Position numbers and translations under genes: made by a program. A DNA stretch of 18,646 nucleotides. It comes from Candidatus Pacebacteria bacterium UBA6188 (GTDB lineage: Bacteria; Patescibacteriota; Microgenomatia; UBA1400; PJMF01). The DNA lies in assembly GCA_002422765.1 (NCBI GenBank), contig DITI01000028.1, forward strand, positions 5,159 to 23,804, in the 5' to 3' direction. The notes beneath the pieces were generated by a model. The model saw nothing but the letters and a program-made list of their open reading frames with translations, was not told the DNA's origin and did no database searches. Position 1 is the first letter of the stretch, and every line of letters starts with the position of its first letter. This document shows positions 7,911-15,370 of this stretch, piece after piece.

Positions 7911-9980
7911 ATGTATCAACTGCAAGATCCAGTTTTATCGATCAAAGGGATTGGTAAAAATCTCCAAGCTACCCTCGAATCTTTTCAAATTCAACAAATT
8001 TTAGATTTTCTACTTTTTTTGCCCCTACGCTATGAAGATCGCTCCACTATTAGCACCATTTCTGAAATTAAGAATTCCACTCAAGTTGAAACAGTAAATC
8101 AAGCTAAAAATCAGCAGGTTAAAACTAATTTTGTTACTACCAAAGCCAAAGTAAGTAAGTGGAACGAATATCGTAAAGGCAGGTTGCTCATTAGTCGCGC
8201 CACTATCACTGACGAAACTGATCAAATCAACTGCTTATGGTTTAATAATAAATTTCTCAAAAATAAAATGTTGATTGGTCAAGAATATTTTTTTTCTGGC
8301 CAAATCAAAGATGGCACTCTGATGCAAGCCACTGTCGAAAAAATTGAGGGCGAAAATATCCACACTGGCAGATTGGTGCCTGTTTATTCACAGCTTTCCG
8401 AACTCAAACAGGGCAACATTAGAAGGTTGCTGGCTGAAGTGCTCGGTAAACTCCACCAAAGTGGCGAAGCAGAACAAATTTTTCATGATCTCCATTTTCC
8501 AGCCAACCATGAAGATATTATTAATGCCAGAGAAAGACTAGCTTTGGAGGAAATGATTTTTCTCATACAAAAATCAGCTCTGCATAAAAAGCAACATCAA
8601 GCCAAAAAAGCTATTTTTAGTTTTAAAACCACACCTCGCTGGCAAAAACAAAGCCTACCTTTTACCCTAACCAAAGCTCAAGAAAAAGCTGTCTCAGAAA
8701 TTATGCAGGACCTAAGTCAAAAAGCTCCCATGAACAGGTTGTTGGTGGGTGATGTTGGTAGCGGCAAAACCATTGTGGCAGCGATTCCTGCTAGAGAAAT
8801 GGTACTTAGTGGACAAAACGTTTGTCTAATTGTGCCTACCAAAATTCTAGCCAAACAACATTTCAGCAACTTAAGTGCAATTTTCCAAGATCTTGATTTT
8901 ATTTTGATAGACGCAGAAAATAAATTGCCCGTCCAAACTAAGCAAAAAAAAGGCATTTTTTACATCGGAACCCACGCCTTGCTAAGCAAGCTTAATTCAA
9001 TCAAACCAAGTCTAGTCATTTATGACGAACAGCAACGCTTCGGAGTCAGGCATCGTCAATTAGAAGAACATCTGCAACAAGCAGGCGCAAAAGCTCACTT
9101 GCTCAACATGACCGCCACCCCTATTCCAAGAAGCTTAATGTTGAGTATTTTTAGTCATTTGGAGCTGAGTTATCTCGATCAAATGCCCAATGCCAGAAAG
9201 ATGGCCCACACTTGGTTGATTCCTGAAGAGAAAAGAGAAAAAGCTCTGGAGTGGTTGGTCCAAGAACTGAGCACTCAAAACCAAGCAGGAGCCAGAAAAA
9301 AACAAGCCTTAATCATTTGCCCTTTTATCAATCCCTCTTCTTATCAAGCTACGGAAAATGTAGCAGCTGTCCAGGCAGTAGCCGAAGCAATCAAAAAAGA
9401 TTTGCAAAAAATCTATCAAAAGTTAAATTTAGAACCAAAAAATCAATTGGCCCTAGACCTACTTCATTCTAAAATTGAAAAAAAACAACAAACCAGGGTC
9501 ATTGAAGATGTTTATCAACAAAAAACTCAGCTACTCATCAGCACTCCAATGGTGGAAGTTGGCGTTGATTTGCCCAATGCGGACATCATTGTCATTGAAT
9601 CAGCCGAGCGCTTTGGCTTGTCTAGTCTCCATCAGTTGCGAGGCAGAGTAGGGCGTCAAGGTCAAGAAAGCTACTGTTTGCTCTTTAGCTCCAAAGGCCT
9701 TAACAATTCCCAGACCAATCTCGAGCGTCTACAAAAATTTTGCCAAGAAAAAAATGGGCTTAAATTGGCCGAGCTTGATTTGGCCAATCGTGGCGCTGGC
9801 GATCTTCTGGGCTATCAGCAAAGTGGTTTTGCCAATCTACAATTTGCTTCTTGGACCAACCTGCAAATTATTGAGCAAGCAAAAGCTATTGTGAGCAATA
9901 AACCAGACTACAGTTCTTTTCTACAAGCCTATTTAGATCAAAAAGACAGTACAAAGAGCCTCAATCACGCCACCAATTAA
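7911..9980 (+). CDS. recG: ATP-dependent DNA helicase RecG
   Basis: RecG is a superfamily 2 translocase that remodels stalled forks and branched DNA. The 689-residue length matches the family. The N-terminal part carries a helix-hairpin-helix-like start (SIKGIGKNLQ, 10-19) and the OB wedge domain (about 75-160). Helicase motifs are Walker A GDVGSGKT (280-287), motif II DEQQRFGV (372-379), motif III TATPIPRS (401-408), motif V around STPMVEVGVDLPNAD (544-558) and motif VI HQLRGRVGRQG (574-584), followed by the RecG-type tail NRGAGDLLGYQQSG (626-639). Motif II reads DEQQ where most RecG proteins read DEQH. A low-complexity insertion (about 455-510) separates the second RecA-like domain from the first. 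It starts three bases after the small membrane protein gene without an obvious ribosome site. Confidence 0.95.
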   Translation: MYQLQDPVLSIKGIGKNLQATLESFQIQQILDFLLFLPLRYEDRSTISTISEIKNSTQVETVNQAKNQQVKTNFVTTKAKVSKWNEYRKGRLLISRATITDETDQINCLWFNNKFLKNKMLIGQEYFFSGQIKDGTLMQATVEKIEGENIHTGRLVPVYSQLSELKQGNIRRLLAEVLGKLHQSGEAEQIFHDLHFPANHEDIINARERLALEEMIFLIQKSALHKKQHQAKKAIFSFKTTPRWQKQSLPFTLTKAQEKAVSEIMQDLSQKAPMNRLLVGDVGSGKTIVAAIPAREMVLSGQNVCLIVPTKILAKQHFSNLSAIFQDLDFILIDAENKLPVQTKQKKGIFYIGTHALLSKLNSIKPSLVIYDEQQRFGVRHRQLEEHLQQAGAKAHLLNMTATPIPRSLMLSIFSHLELSYLDQMPNARKMAHTWLIPEEKREKALEWLVQELSTQNQAGARKKQALIICPFINPSSYQATENVAAVQAVAEAIKKDLQKIYQKLNLEPKNQLALDLLHSKIEKKQQTRVIEDVYQQKTQLLISTPMVEVGVDLPNADIIVIESAERFGLSSLHQLRGRVGRQGQESYCLLFSSKGLNNSQTNLERLQKFCQEKNGLKLAELDLANRGAGDLLGYQQSGFANLQFASWTNLQIIEQAKAIVSNKPDYSSFLQAYLDQKDSTKSLNHATN

Positions 9981-9996
9981 GCCTAGATTTGCCAAC

Positions 9997-10026
9997 TTGC
10001 TAGATAGTAAGCAATTCTGCTATCAT
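9997..10026 (+). promoter_or_regulatory. Promoter of the pilus-like cluster
   Basis: A -35-like TTGCTA (9997-10002) is followed after 18 bp by an extended -10 element, TG-C-TATCAT (10018-10026). Only eight bases separate the -10 box from the ATG at 10035, so transcription should begin at or next to the start codon. A small inverted repeat (TTGCT 9997-10001 and AGCAA 10010-10014) overlaps the -35 box. Confidence 0.6.
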
Positions 10027-10034
10027 GATTTAGC

Positions 10035-10832
10035 ATGCCAAAAATTATTCACTCAAGGTCTAGCCAATCTGGTCAAGTAGGAGTAATCGTCTTACTCATT
10101 TCCGCCATTATTTTGGTGGTCGGTTTATCAATCGCCAATCGCACTATCAAAGAAGGTCAGGGTAGCATTGCTCAAGAAGACAGTGCTCGAGTTTTTAGTA
10201 CCGCAGAATCTGGTATTCAACAAGCTCTGGGCAATATTTTCCAGTTTGAAAGTGATCAAAATGGAGAATTACCAGCCGAATTTTCTTTTGAAAACGCCAA
10301 CCTAAACCAAGTTAGCATTGTGTCTGAAAAAAGTTTTGAGGGGTTTTTGGCTGAAAAAAGTGCTTTAGAAATTAAAATCAGTGAAACTGAAACCGGCACC
10401 ATCAATCTTAATTGGTCCAAGAGTAGTTGTGCTCAGGGAGCCTCCAACTTACTCATTGGTCACTATTTTGCTGATTCTGGTAGTTATGAAGTTAATTATT
10501 ATTTGGTCGGCAATTGCCCAGATTATAGTGATCAAAATCTCATCAGTGCCAATTCTTCCTCTTTAGATACTTATCATTTTCAATATGACTTCGTCATTAA
10601 TAGTAGCAACAACGAAGATGCTTTCCTGCGTATTATTCCCCTTGGTAGAGGCACTGACCTTAACCTAAATGCTGGCACCAGTCTCATTAGTAATTCTCAG
10701 TACACTATTCTTTCCCTAGCTCAAATGCCAGATGGCTCTAGCGCCAAAGCTATTGAGGTTAAAAGATCAATTCCTAGTGCCCCAGCTTTTATGGATTTTG
10801 CCTTGGTTAGCGGAGGAAATTTGGAAAAATAA
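10035..10832 (+). CDS. PilX-like pseudopilin / pilus assembly protein
   Basis: The 265-residue product has a short polar start, then SGQVGVIVLLISAIILVVGL (12-31), a hydrophobic helix that continues into a charged amphipathic stretch containing EDSARVFSTAESGIQQAL. This SGQ-hydrophobic helix-SARxFxxAESG pattern is the N-terminal signature of PilX/GspK-like minor pseudopilins. The canonical prepilin Glu at +5 is not evident, so cleavage by prepilin peptidase is uncertain. The remainder is Ser/Asn-rich and probably beta-rich, with two cysteines (SSCAQGAS and GNCPDYS) that could form a disulfide. It is the first gene of a cluster with pilM, pilN and pilO homologues, which supports a role in a type IV pilus or pseudopilus. 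It likely acts as a minor subunit rather than as the main pilin. Confidence 0.72.
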   Translation: MPKIIHSRSSQSGQVGVIVLLISAIILVVGLSIANRTIKEGQGSIAQEDSARVFSTAESGIQQALGNIFQFESDQNGELPAEFSFENANLNQVSIVSEKSFEGFLAEKSALEIKISETETGTINLNWSKSSCAQGASNLLIGHYFADSGSYEVNYYLVGNCPDYSDQNLISANSSSLDTYHFQYDFVINSSNNEDAFLRIIPLGRGTDLNLNAGTSLISNSQYTILSLAQMPDGSSAKAIEVKRSIPSAPAFMDFALVSGGNLEK

Positions 10833-10850
10833 AACTAAAACCTAAAAAAT

Positions 10851-11858
10851 ATGTCAATTACTGCCCTAGATATTGGCACTCAGGCCATCAAAATTGTTCT
10901 TGTCAAAGACAATAAGCACTATCAAGTCACCAAAGCTATTGAAGTTAAAAACAAGCTTGGCCTAGTTGCTCCCAAAAGTGACCAAGAGGCTTTGCAATTT
11001 TCTGAATTAATTGCCAATTTATTTCACGATTACAAACTAGATCAAAGCGACGTGCGCTTGAGTTTGCCAGAATATTTGGTTACCAGCAAAGTCATTGAAA
11101 TTCCTTTTCTTAACGATGCAGAGCTCGCCTCTGCTATTGGCTGGCAAGCCGAACAAGCCATTCCAATTCCTAAAAATGACTTATCTCTCCAATATCAAGT
11201 TTTACAAAAACCAGACAAAAAAACACCCAATGCCACCATGAAAGTGCTGTTGGTGGGAGCACGCAAATCTATCGTAGAAAAAATTAATAATATTTTTCTT
11301 AACATTGGCATTGAAGCCACGCTCATGGAAACCCAAATGTTTTCAGTCATCCGTTCTTTGGATATTGAAGCTAGTGATCCAGAAACTATTATTCTCCACA
11401 TGGGCGCGAGCGGCAACGATATTGCCGTGATTGCCAACGGCATGTTTGAGTTTGTTTTCAATTCTAAAACTGGCAGTAACTTAGTGGACCAAAGCATTGC
11501 TCAAAGTTTTAACTTAGACAACCAGCAAGCAGAAGAATACAAAATTAACTACGGTCTCGATTCAAGTCAAATGGAAGGTAAGCTGAGCCAAGTTATTATG
11601 CCTATCATCAATAATCTGATTATTGATTTACAAAAAACCGTGCGTTTCTTCAGTCAGAATCATCCTGACCAAAAAATTAAAAGAGTAGTTTTGTCTGGAG
11701 GACCAGCCCAAATGAAAGGCTTGACCGAAAAAATCAGTCAGGAACTAGGCTTGGAAGTTCTCCAAGCGGCTCCTTTTGCCAAGGCCAAGGGCCAACTACC
11801 AGAGAAAAACCAGTTAAGCTTTAGTGTCTGCATGGGCTTGATCGAGAGAAAACTCTAA
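10851..11858 (+). CDS. pilM: Type IV pilus assembly protein PilM (actin-like ATPase)
   Basis: PilM is a cytoplasmic actin-fold ATPase that binds the N-terminus of PilN and connects the inner-membrane alignment complex to the pilus motors. The 335-residue protein starts with the phosphate-1 motif region ALDIGTQAIKIV (5-16). It has the PilM-typical segment about membrane-proximal assembly, with EIPFLNDAELASAIGWQAEQ and IPIPKNDL (about 83-110), and near the C-terminus the adenosine-binding motif VVLSGGPAQMKGL (about 281-293). The length fits the family. It lies 18 bases after the PilX-like gene and 14 bases before the pilN-like gene, so one mRNA is likely. No obvious ribosome site precedes the ATG. 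Confidence 0.9.
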   Translation: MSITALDIGTQAIKIVLVKDNKHYQVTKAIEVKNKLGLVAPKSDQEALQFSELIANLFHDYKLDQSDVRLSLPEYLVTSKVIEIPFLNDAELASAIGWQAEQAIPIPKNDLSLQYQVLQKPDKKTPNATMKVLLVGARKSIVEKINNIFLNIGIEATLMETQMFSVIRSLDIEASDPETIILHMGASGNDIAVIANGMFEFVFNSKTGSNLVDQSIAQSFNLDNQQAEEYKINYGLDSSQMEGKLSQVIMPIINNLIIDLQKTVRFFSQNHPDQKIKRVVLSGGPAQMKGLTEKISQELGLEVLQAAPFAKAKGQLPEKNQLSFSVCMGLIERKL

Positions 11859-11872
11859 ATTGGTGTCAAGGT

Positions 11873-12421
11873 ATGATTAATATTAACTTTTTGGCCAACC
11901 GCGTCAATCAAAAAGACAAGCAAAAAGAGCAAGACGTCAAAATTTTTCGCTTGAGTACTTATGTTTTGATCGCCATCGCGATTATTATGGTTGGCACTTT
12001 TTCCTTTAAACTTAGTACCAATTTAAGAATCAGTAATGCTGAAAAGAAAATTAAGGAATACAAAGAAAGCATTTTGGCTCAAGAAGCCACTGAAATTAGT
12101 TACCTTATTTTCGTCAATAAAATCAAGGTAATTAGTGAAATTTATCAAAAACGTAGCAACAAGCAAGAAGCGATGAATTATTTTTCAGAGGCTTTTGCTG
12201 ATAAAGCAGAGATTATTGGCATGAATTACCAAGAAGAGCAGGGTGGACTAATTTTGCAACTTAGCAGCGACAATGTTTTTGCCCTAGAAGAAGTCAATGA
12301 CATTTTAGATTCGCCAGAATTGAGAAAAGAATACCAAAATATTGAAAAAAGCGTTTTGTCGCGCACTGAATTTGGCAGTTACAAACTAACCCTTAAATTA
12401 GAACTCAAGAAAAATGATTGA
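11873..12421 (+). CDS. pilN: PilN-like inner-membrane pilus assembly protein
   Basis: The product of 182 residues opens with MININFL, the PilN N-terminal motif that docks into PilM. A basic linker is followed by one membrane span (about 29-47, with YVLIAIAIIMVGTF), a coiled-coil-like charged region (about 54-85) and a small alpha/beta periplasmic domain. This matches PilN in order and size. Its stop codon (TGA) overlaps the start of the pilO-like gene by eight bases, a strong sign of translational coupling and complex formation. The use of TGA as a stop here also argues against UGA recoding in this genome. AAGG lies unusually close to the ATG. Confidence 0.82.
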   Translation: MININFLANRVNQKDKQKEQDVKIFRLSTYVLIAIAIIMVGTFSFKLSTNLRISNAEKKIKEYKESILAQEATEISYLIFVNKIKVISEIYQKRSNKQEAMNYFSEAFADKAEIIGMNYQEEQGGLILQLSSDNVFALEEVNDILDSPELRKEYQNIEKSVLSRTEFGSYKLTLKLELKKND

Positions 12422-13250
12422 AAACCGTAGCGAATTCAACTGGCGCCTGTTCTGGAACACTCGTAAAGAGCTGGTCTTGGCTGTTTTATTTTTTGTGATT
12501 AGCACCATGATGATCTTCATTGGTGTTCTGCAACAAATTACCCCCATCCAAAAAGATCTAGCCAAACTCAAAGAGAGAGAAGCCGAACTAGCTAAATTTT
12601 ATGAGAAAGCAGAACAACTCAAACAACTGGCGATTGATCCTAATTTCAACAAATCTTCTGACATTGATCAGGTTTTGCCTTCCCACAAGCCACTTCTAGA
12701 AATTCTTAATAATCTCAACAATGTTGCCAACAACACCGAAGTAGTGATCAAAAATTTTAGTCTCAATCCTGGAGAAATAGCCACCGACTCAACCAAAGTC
12801 AAAAAAAGCACCAGTAGCCAGAGATACGATCAACTTGACTTGGATTTTAGCGTTAGCGGACCCTTGTGGAAAATTCAAAATTTTCTTAACCTCATTGAGC
12901 AAGTCACTCCAATTAGTACTATTACCAGTATTTCCATCAATCGCAACATCGATGGCGATAAAGATGCTCTGGCTCAAGCTGATTTGGTTTTGCGCAGTTT
13001 TTACTTTACTCAGCCCATCAAAACTACTATCACTAGTCCGCTACCAGACATCACCAATGCTGAGAGAAGAATCATTAATAACATCAATGAGTTGATTCCC
13101 AGTAATTTGGAAAAACAAGAAGAAGTTATCACTGGCAATCGTGGCAACCTTTTTGGCTTACAAGAACAAAGCATAGAAGAATTGGAAAAAACCCTCAACC
13201 AAGAGTCAAATCTTGAAAACGAAAGTGATGAAAATTTAAGCGAAGAATAA
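12414..13250 (+). CDS. pilO: PilO-like inner-membrane pilus assembly protein
   Basis: The 278-residue protein has a short cytoplasmic start, one membrane span (about 18-39, LVLAVLFFVISTMMIFIGVL), a heptad-rich coiled coil (about 43-72, with KDLAKLKEREAELAKFYEKAE) and a ferredoxin-like periplasmic domain (about 83-205) containing LEILNNLNNVANNTEVVI and the FSVSGPLWKIQNFLNLIEQ segment characteristic of PilO. An acidic, probably disordered C-terminal extension of about 60 residues follows (ending NLSEE). PilO pairs with PilN to form the periplasmic part of the alignment complex. No PilP/PilQ genes follow, which fits a monoderm-like envelope. The stop codon abuts that of khpA on the opposite strand. 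Confidence 0.82.
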   Translation: MIENRSEFNWRLFWNTRKELVLAVLFFVISTMMIFIGVLQQITPIQKDLAKLKEREAELAKFYEKAEQLKQLAIDPNFNKSSDIDQVLPSHKPLLEILNNLNNVANNTEVVIKNFSLNPGEIATDSTKVKKSTSSQRYDQLDLDFSVSGPLWKIQNFLNLIEQVTPISTITSISINRNIDGDKDALAQADLVLRSFYFTQPIKTTITSPLPDITNAERRIINNINELIPSNLEKQEEVITGNRGNLFGLQEQSIEELEKTLNQESNLENESDENLSEE

Positions 13251-13259
13251 TTATTCTTC
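13242..13259. repeat. 18-bp perfect palindrome joining two convergent stop codons
   Basis: GAAGAATAATTATTCTTC is its own reverse complement. Its halves are the last three codons (Glu-Glu-stop) of the pilO-like gene and of khpA read from opposite strands. The transcript of either strand could fold into an AT-rich hairpin, but there is no flanking T-run, so a terminator role is doubtful. Confidence 0.85.
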
Positions 13260-13484
13260 TTGCAAAACCACTCGCACGCGCAAATGATCTTTGACTGCTC
13301 GAACTTGAGCCAACTTGCGAATAGCCTTAATCATATTGCCACCGCGACCAATAACGCGACCAATATCTTCTGGGTGAAGCTTCAACTTATAAACTGTTAA
13401 GCCCATTTCCTCAACTTCATTAACTTCCAAATCCTCTGGATGTTCAACCATGCGCAGTAAAATGAATTCGAGTAAATTTTTCAT
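13251..13484 (-). CDS. khpA: KH-domain RNA-binding protein KhpA
   Basis: A 77-residue protein made of a single KH domain, the size and position typical of KhpA (YlqC), which binds RNA, often together with KhpB/Jag. The core is KLKLHPEDIGRVIGRGGNMI (34-53), containing the GxxG loop IGRGG (45-49), followed by a helix (IKAIRKLAQVRA) and a last strand (LRVRVVLQ). It starts three bases after the rpsP stop with no clear ribosome site. The rpsP-khpA order is common in bacteria, including Firmicutes, and supports the call. It is the last gene of the minus-strand operon. Confidence 0.93.
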   Translation of the reverse strand: MKNLLEFILLRMVEHPEDLEVNEVEEMGLTVYKLKLHPEDIGRVIGRGGNMIKAIRKLAQVRAVKDHLRVRVVLQEE

Positions 13485-13487
13485 AGA

Positions 13488-13886
13488 CTAAGCGGTTTCT
13501 TGAGTTTCAGCTACTGGTTCAGCCACTGGCTCAGCGGCGACAGCTTCTTCAACGACAGCTGGAGCTTCTTCTACCACTGGAGCGTCTTTGGCAGCGGCTA
13601 ATTTAGCCTTGGCTTTTTTGGAAAGACCGGCTTTTTTGACTGGAAAAGGATTGCCAGATTGAAAACGCTTAAAAAGAGCAGCGACAGTCTCGGTGGGCTG
13701 AGCACCTTTGGTCAACCATTCTTCATAGGCTTTAACGTCAATTTGTAATTTCTTGGGTGCAACAGGAGAATAGTGACCGAGCAAAGCAGTGTACTTACCA
13801 TCTCTTTTGTCACGAGCCTCATTGACCACTATACGATAGTGAGCTTGGTGTTTTTTACCGAATCTAGCGAGTTTGATTTTTAACAT
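13488..13886 (-). CDS. rpsP: 30S ribosomal protein bS16 with extended acidic tail
   Basis: The first 80 or so residues are a canonical S16: MLKIKLARFGKKHQAHYRIV (1-20), VNEARDKRDGKYTALLGHYSP and the helix KAYEEWLTKGAQPTETVAAL. S16 helps assemble the 30S body. Residues from about 90 form a Lys/Ala-rich then Ala/Val/Glu/Pro-rich tail (VVEEAPAVVEEAV and similar) of about 40 residues that is likely disordered, taking the total to 132, longer than the 80-90 of E. coli. Such tails are common on bacterial S16 proteins outside the model species. It is placed between rnc and khpA with short gaps. Confidence 0.96.
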   Translation of the reverse strand: MLKIKLARFGKKHQAHYRIVVNEARDKRDGKYTALLGHYSPVAPKKLQIDVKAYEEWLTKGAQPTETVAALFKRFQSGNPFPVKKAGLSKKAKAKLAAAKDAPVVEEAPAVVEEAVAAEPVAEPVAETQETA

Positions 13887-13898
13887 AGAACGAGTATT

Positions 13899-14585
13899 TT
13901 ATCCTGAAACAGGGAATTTCTCAACAAGCTTTTTCAAAGCTTGATTGGCCGCAGCTTGTTGGGCCAATTGTTTACTGTGGCCAAGGCCTACGCCCCAAAC
14001 CTCATCATCCACCAAAACCTCAATGGTAAACTCTTTATTGTGATCTGGACCGATAGCTTTGACGACTCGATAAACTGGCGTACTCAGAGAAAGCGCTTGC
14101 ACTTCTTCCTGAAGTAAACTTTTTTGATCTTTATAGCTTTTATTGGCTAGAATTTGATTGAATTTGGGAAAAAGATGCTCAGCGAGAAATTCCTGAACCA
14201 CGACAAAACCCTGATCAAGATAAATGGCGCCAATGACTGCTTCCATCAGGTCAGCTAACAAACTCTCGTTGTCGCGACCACCACCTTGCTCTTCGCCTTT
14301 ACTGAGAAACATTTTTTCGTGCAATTTCAGTTCCTTGGCTAAACTAGCCAAAGTTTCAGTGCGCACTAGGGCACTGCGGTAAGCTGTCAATTTGCCTTCA
14401 TCTTCATCAGGACGATCTTCATAAAGATAAAGAGTCGCAGCTAATTCTAAAACTGCATCGCCCAAGAATTCCAAGCGTTCGTTGGAAGTGCTGGCAGTTG
14501 TACCGGATTGGCTTTTTTCATTGAGGGCACTGCGGTGAGAAAGAGCAGTGACAAGTAATTGAGGATCTTTGAAACTTGGAATCAT
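13899..14585 (-). CDS. rnc: Ribonuclease III
   Basis: An endonuclease that cuts double-stranded RNA, including rRNA precursors. The catalytic domain begins DPQLLVTALSHRSA, with the signature NERLEFLGDAVLEL (35-48) carrying catalytic Glu and Asp residues, and the second acidic cluster DLMEAVIGAIYLDQG (about 112-126). A double-stranded-RNA-binding domain follows (about 155-223: KSLLQEEVQAL, then HSKQLAQQAAANQAL). The length of 228 residues matches E. coli RNase III (226). It follows the ACP-like gene after a 12-bp gap, and rpsP comes next after a 12-bp gap. The acpP-rnc order echoes the arrangement of many bacteria. Confidence 0.96.
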   Translation of the reverse strand: MIPSFKDPQLLVTALSHRSALNEKSQSGTTASTSNERLEFLGDAVLELAATLYLYEDRPDEDEGKLTAYRSALVRTETLASLAKELKLHEKMFLSKGEEQGGGRDNESLLADLMEAVIGAIYLDQGFVVVQEFLAEHLFPKFNQILANKSYKDQKSLLQEEVQALSLSTPVYRVVKAIGPDHNKEFTIEVLVDDEVWGVGLGHSKQLAQQAAANQALKKLVEKFPVSG

Positions 14586-14597
14586 ATTCTTTGTAAA

Positions 14598-14873
14598 TTA
14601 ACCTAATTCATATTCATCATAAACCAATTTGGCCAACTCAGCCACACTGGCGTGAGCCTCTTCAGTCAATTCTTCGTAAACTACTTTTTCTTGCAAAGAA
14701 ATGCCAAATTCACGATTAACGCGATCGACAACTCGACCTAGATCAACATCTAAATTGAGACCCAAATCTTCTTCCAGATCAGCATCAGGTACTACCTCTT
14801 CAATATCATTGCCAGTTACTTCAGTTAAGAGCTGACGCAAGCGGTTAAAGATCTCTGCATCAATTTTGTTCAT
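14598..14873 (-). CDS. Degenerate acyl-carrier-protein-like protein without the attachment serine
   Basis: The 91-residue, acidic product has the size, helix pattern and position (next to rnc) of an acyl carrier protein: VTGNDIEEVVPDADLEEDLG matches the segment before helix II, and VNREFGISL matches its end. At the place where ACPs have DSL, with the serine that takes 4'-phosphopantetheine, it reads DLGLNLDVDLGRVV. The only serines (GIS and HAS) lie elsewhere, so it should not carry the prosthetic group. The ATG at 14873 has a good ribosome site (AAAGGA, seven bases upstream) and overlaps the end of nusB by 14 bp; the open frame reaches further upstream to 14909, but without such a site. A structural or regulatory role is possible; no reaction can be assigned. 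Confidence 0.72.
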   Translation of the reverse strand: MNKIDAEIFNRLRQLLTEVTGNDIEEVVPDADLEEDLGLNLDVDLGRVVDRVNREFGISLQEKVVYEELTEEAHASVAELAKLVYDEYELG

Positions 14874-15294
14874 CGCTGTCCTTTTCTTCTTTAAATAAAA
14901 TTTTGCCAAGTACTCCGTTTACAAATTTGGCTGAGGTTTCACTGCCAAATTCCTTGGCTAATTCCACCGCTTCATCAACCAAAACTTTTTTGGGAGTTTT
15001 CTCAGTCTGACTCTCAAAAATAATTAAGCGCATGACCGCCAGATCAACTTGATTGATTTCCGACAAAGGTCTCTCTGGAGCATGGGTGGCAATCAAAGTA
15101 TCAATTTGCTCCTCAGCCTCCTGTAGTCTGTCCAATAACTCACGATCTGCTTCGCTAACCAAGTCTTGCTCTAAATGTTGTTCATAGTGATCAAGCTTGG
15201 CAAAAGCAGTAGCAAATAAAAGCTGCATCAAAAAAACTCGGCGTTGGTGGCGAGCATCTTGTTCAACTGGAGCATCATCATCTAAAAAATACAT
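14860..15294 (-). CDS. nusB: Transcription antitermination factor NusB
   Basis: NusB binds boxA RNA with S10 (NusE) and promotes antitermination in rRNA operons. The 144-residue all-alpha protein has the family pattern: RHQRRVFLMQLLFATAF near the N-terminus, then INQVDLAVMRLIIFE (about 80-94) and the hallmark PKKVLVDEAVELAKEFGSET (100-119) followed by KFVNGVLGKIL. It starts 62 bases after the L32-like stop and ends with TGA inside the ACP-like gene. No ribosome site is visible before the ATG. It may depend on the upstream promoter at 15590, since I saw no convincing promoter of its own. Confidence 0.93.
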   Translation of the reverse strand: MYFLDDDAPVEQDARHQRRVFLMQLLFATAFAKLDHYEQHLEQDLVSEADRELLDRLQEAEEQIDTLIATHAPERPLSEINQVDLAVMRLIIFESQTEKTPKKVLVDEAVELAKEFGSETSAKFVNGVLGKILFKEEKDSDEQN

Positions 15295-15343
15295 AGCGCA
15301 ATAAACAGTAGACTAGGGGAGAAAAAAACTTTTTTCAAGGGGC

Positions 15344-15370
15344 AAAAAGACCGCAATTAGGCAGTCTTTT
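15344..15370 (-). terminator. Terminator- or attenuator-like hairpin at the end of the L32-like gene
   Basis: On the minus strand AAAAGAC (15370-15364) pairs with GTCTTTT (15351-15345). Two more G-C pairs lie inside the loop after a mismatch, and an extra T follows the second arm. The stop codon of the L32-like gene sits in the loop. The stem is weak and its T-run is part of the stem, so partial termination between this gene and nusB is more likely than full termination. A second, purely A/T inverted tract lies at 15321-15336. Confidence 0.35.

Noticed and set aside
9025-9036. RecG as an inactive pseudo-helicase because of DEQQ
   Set aside because: Walker A and motifs III, V and VI are intact; DEQQ is tolerated in other helicase families.
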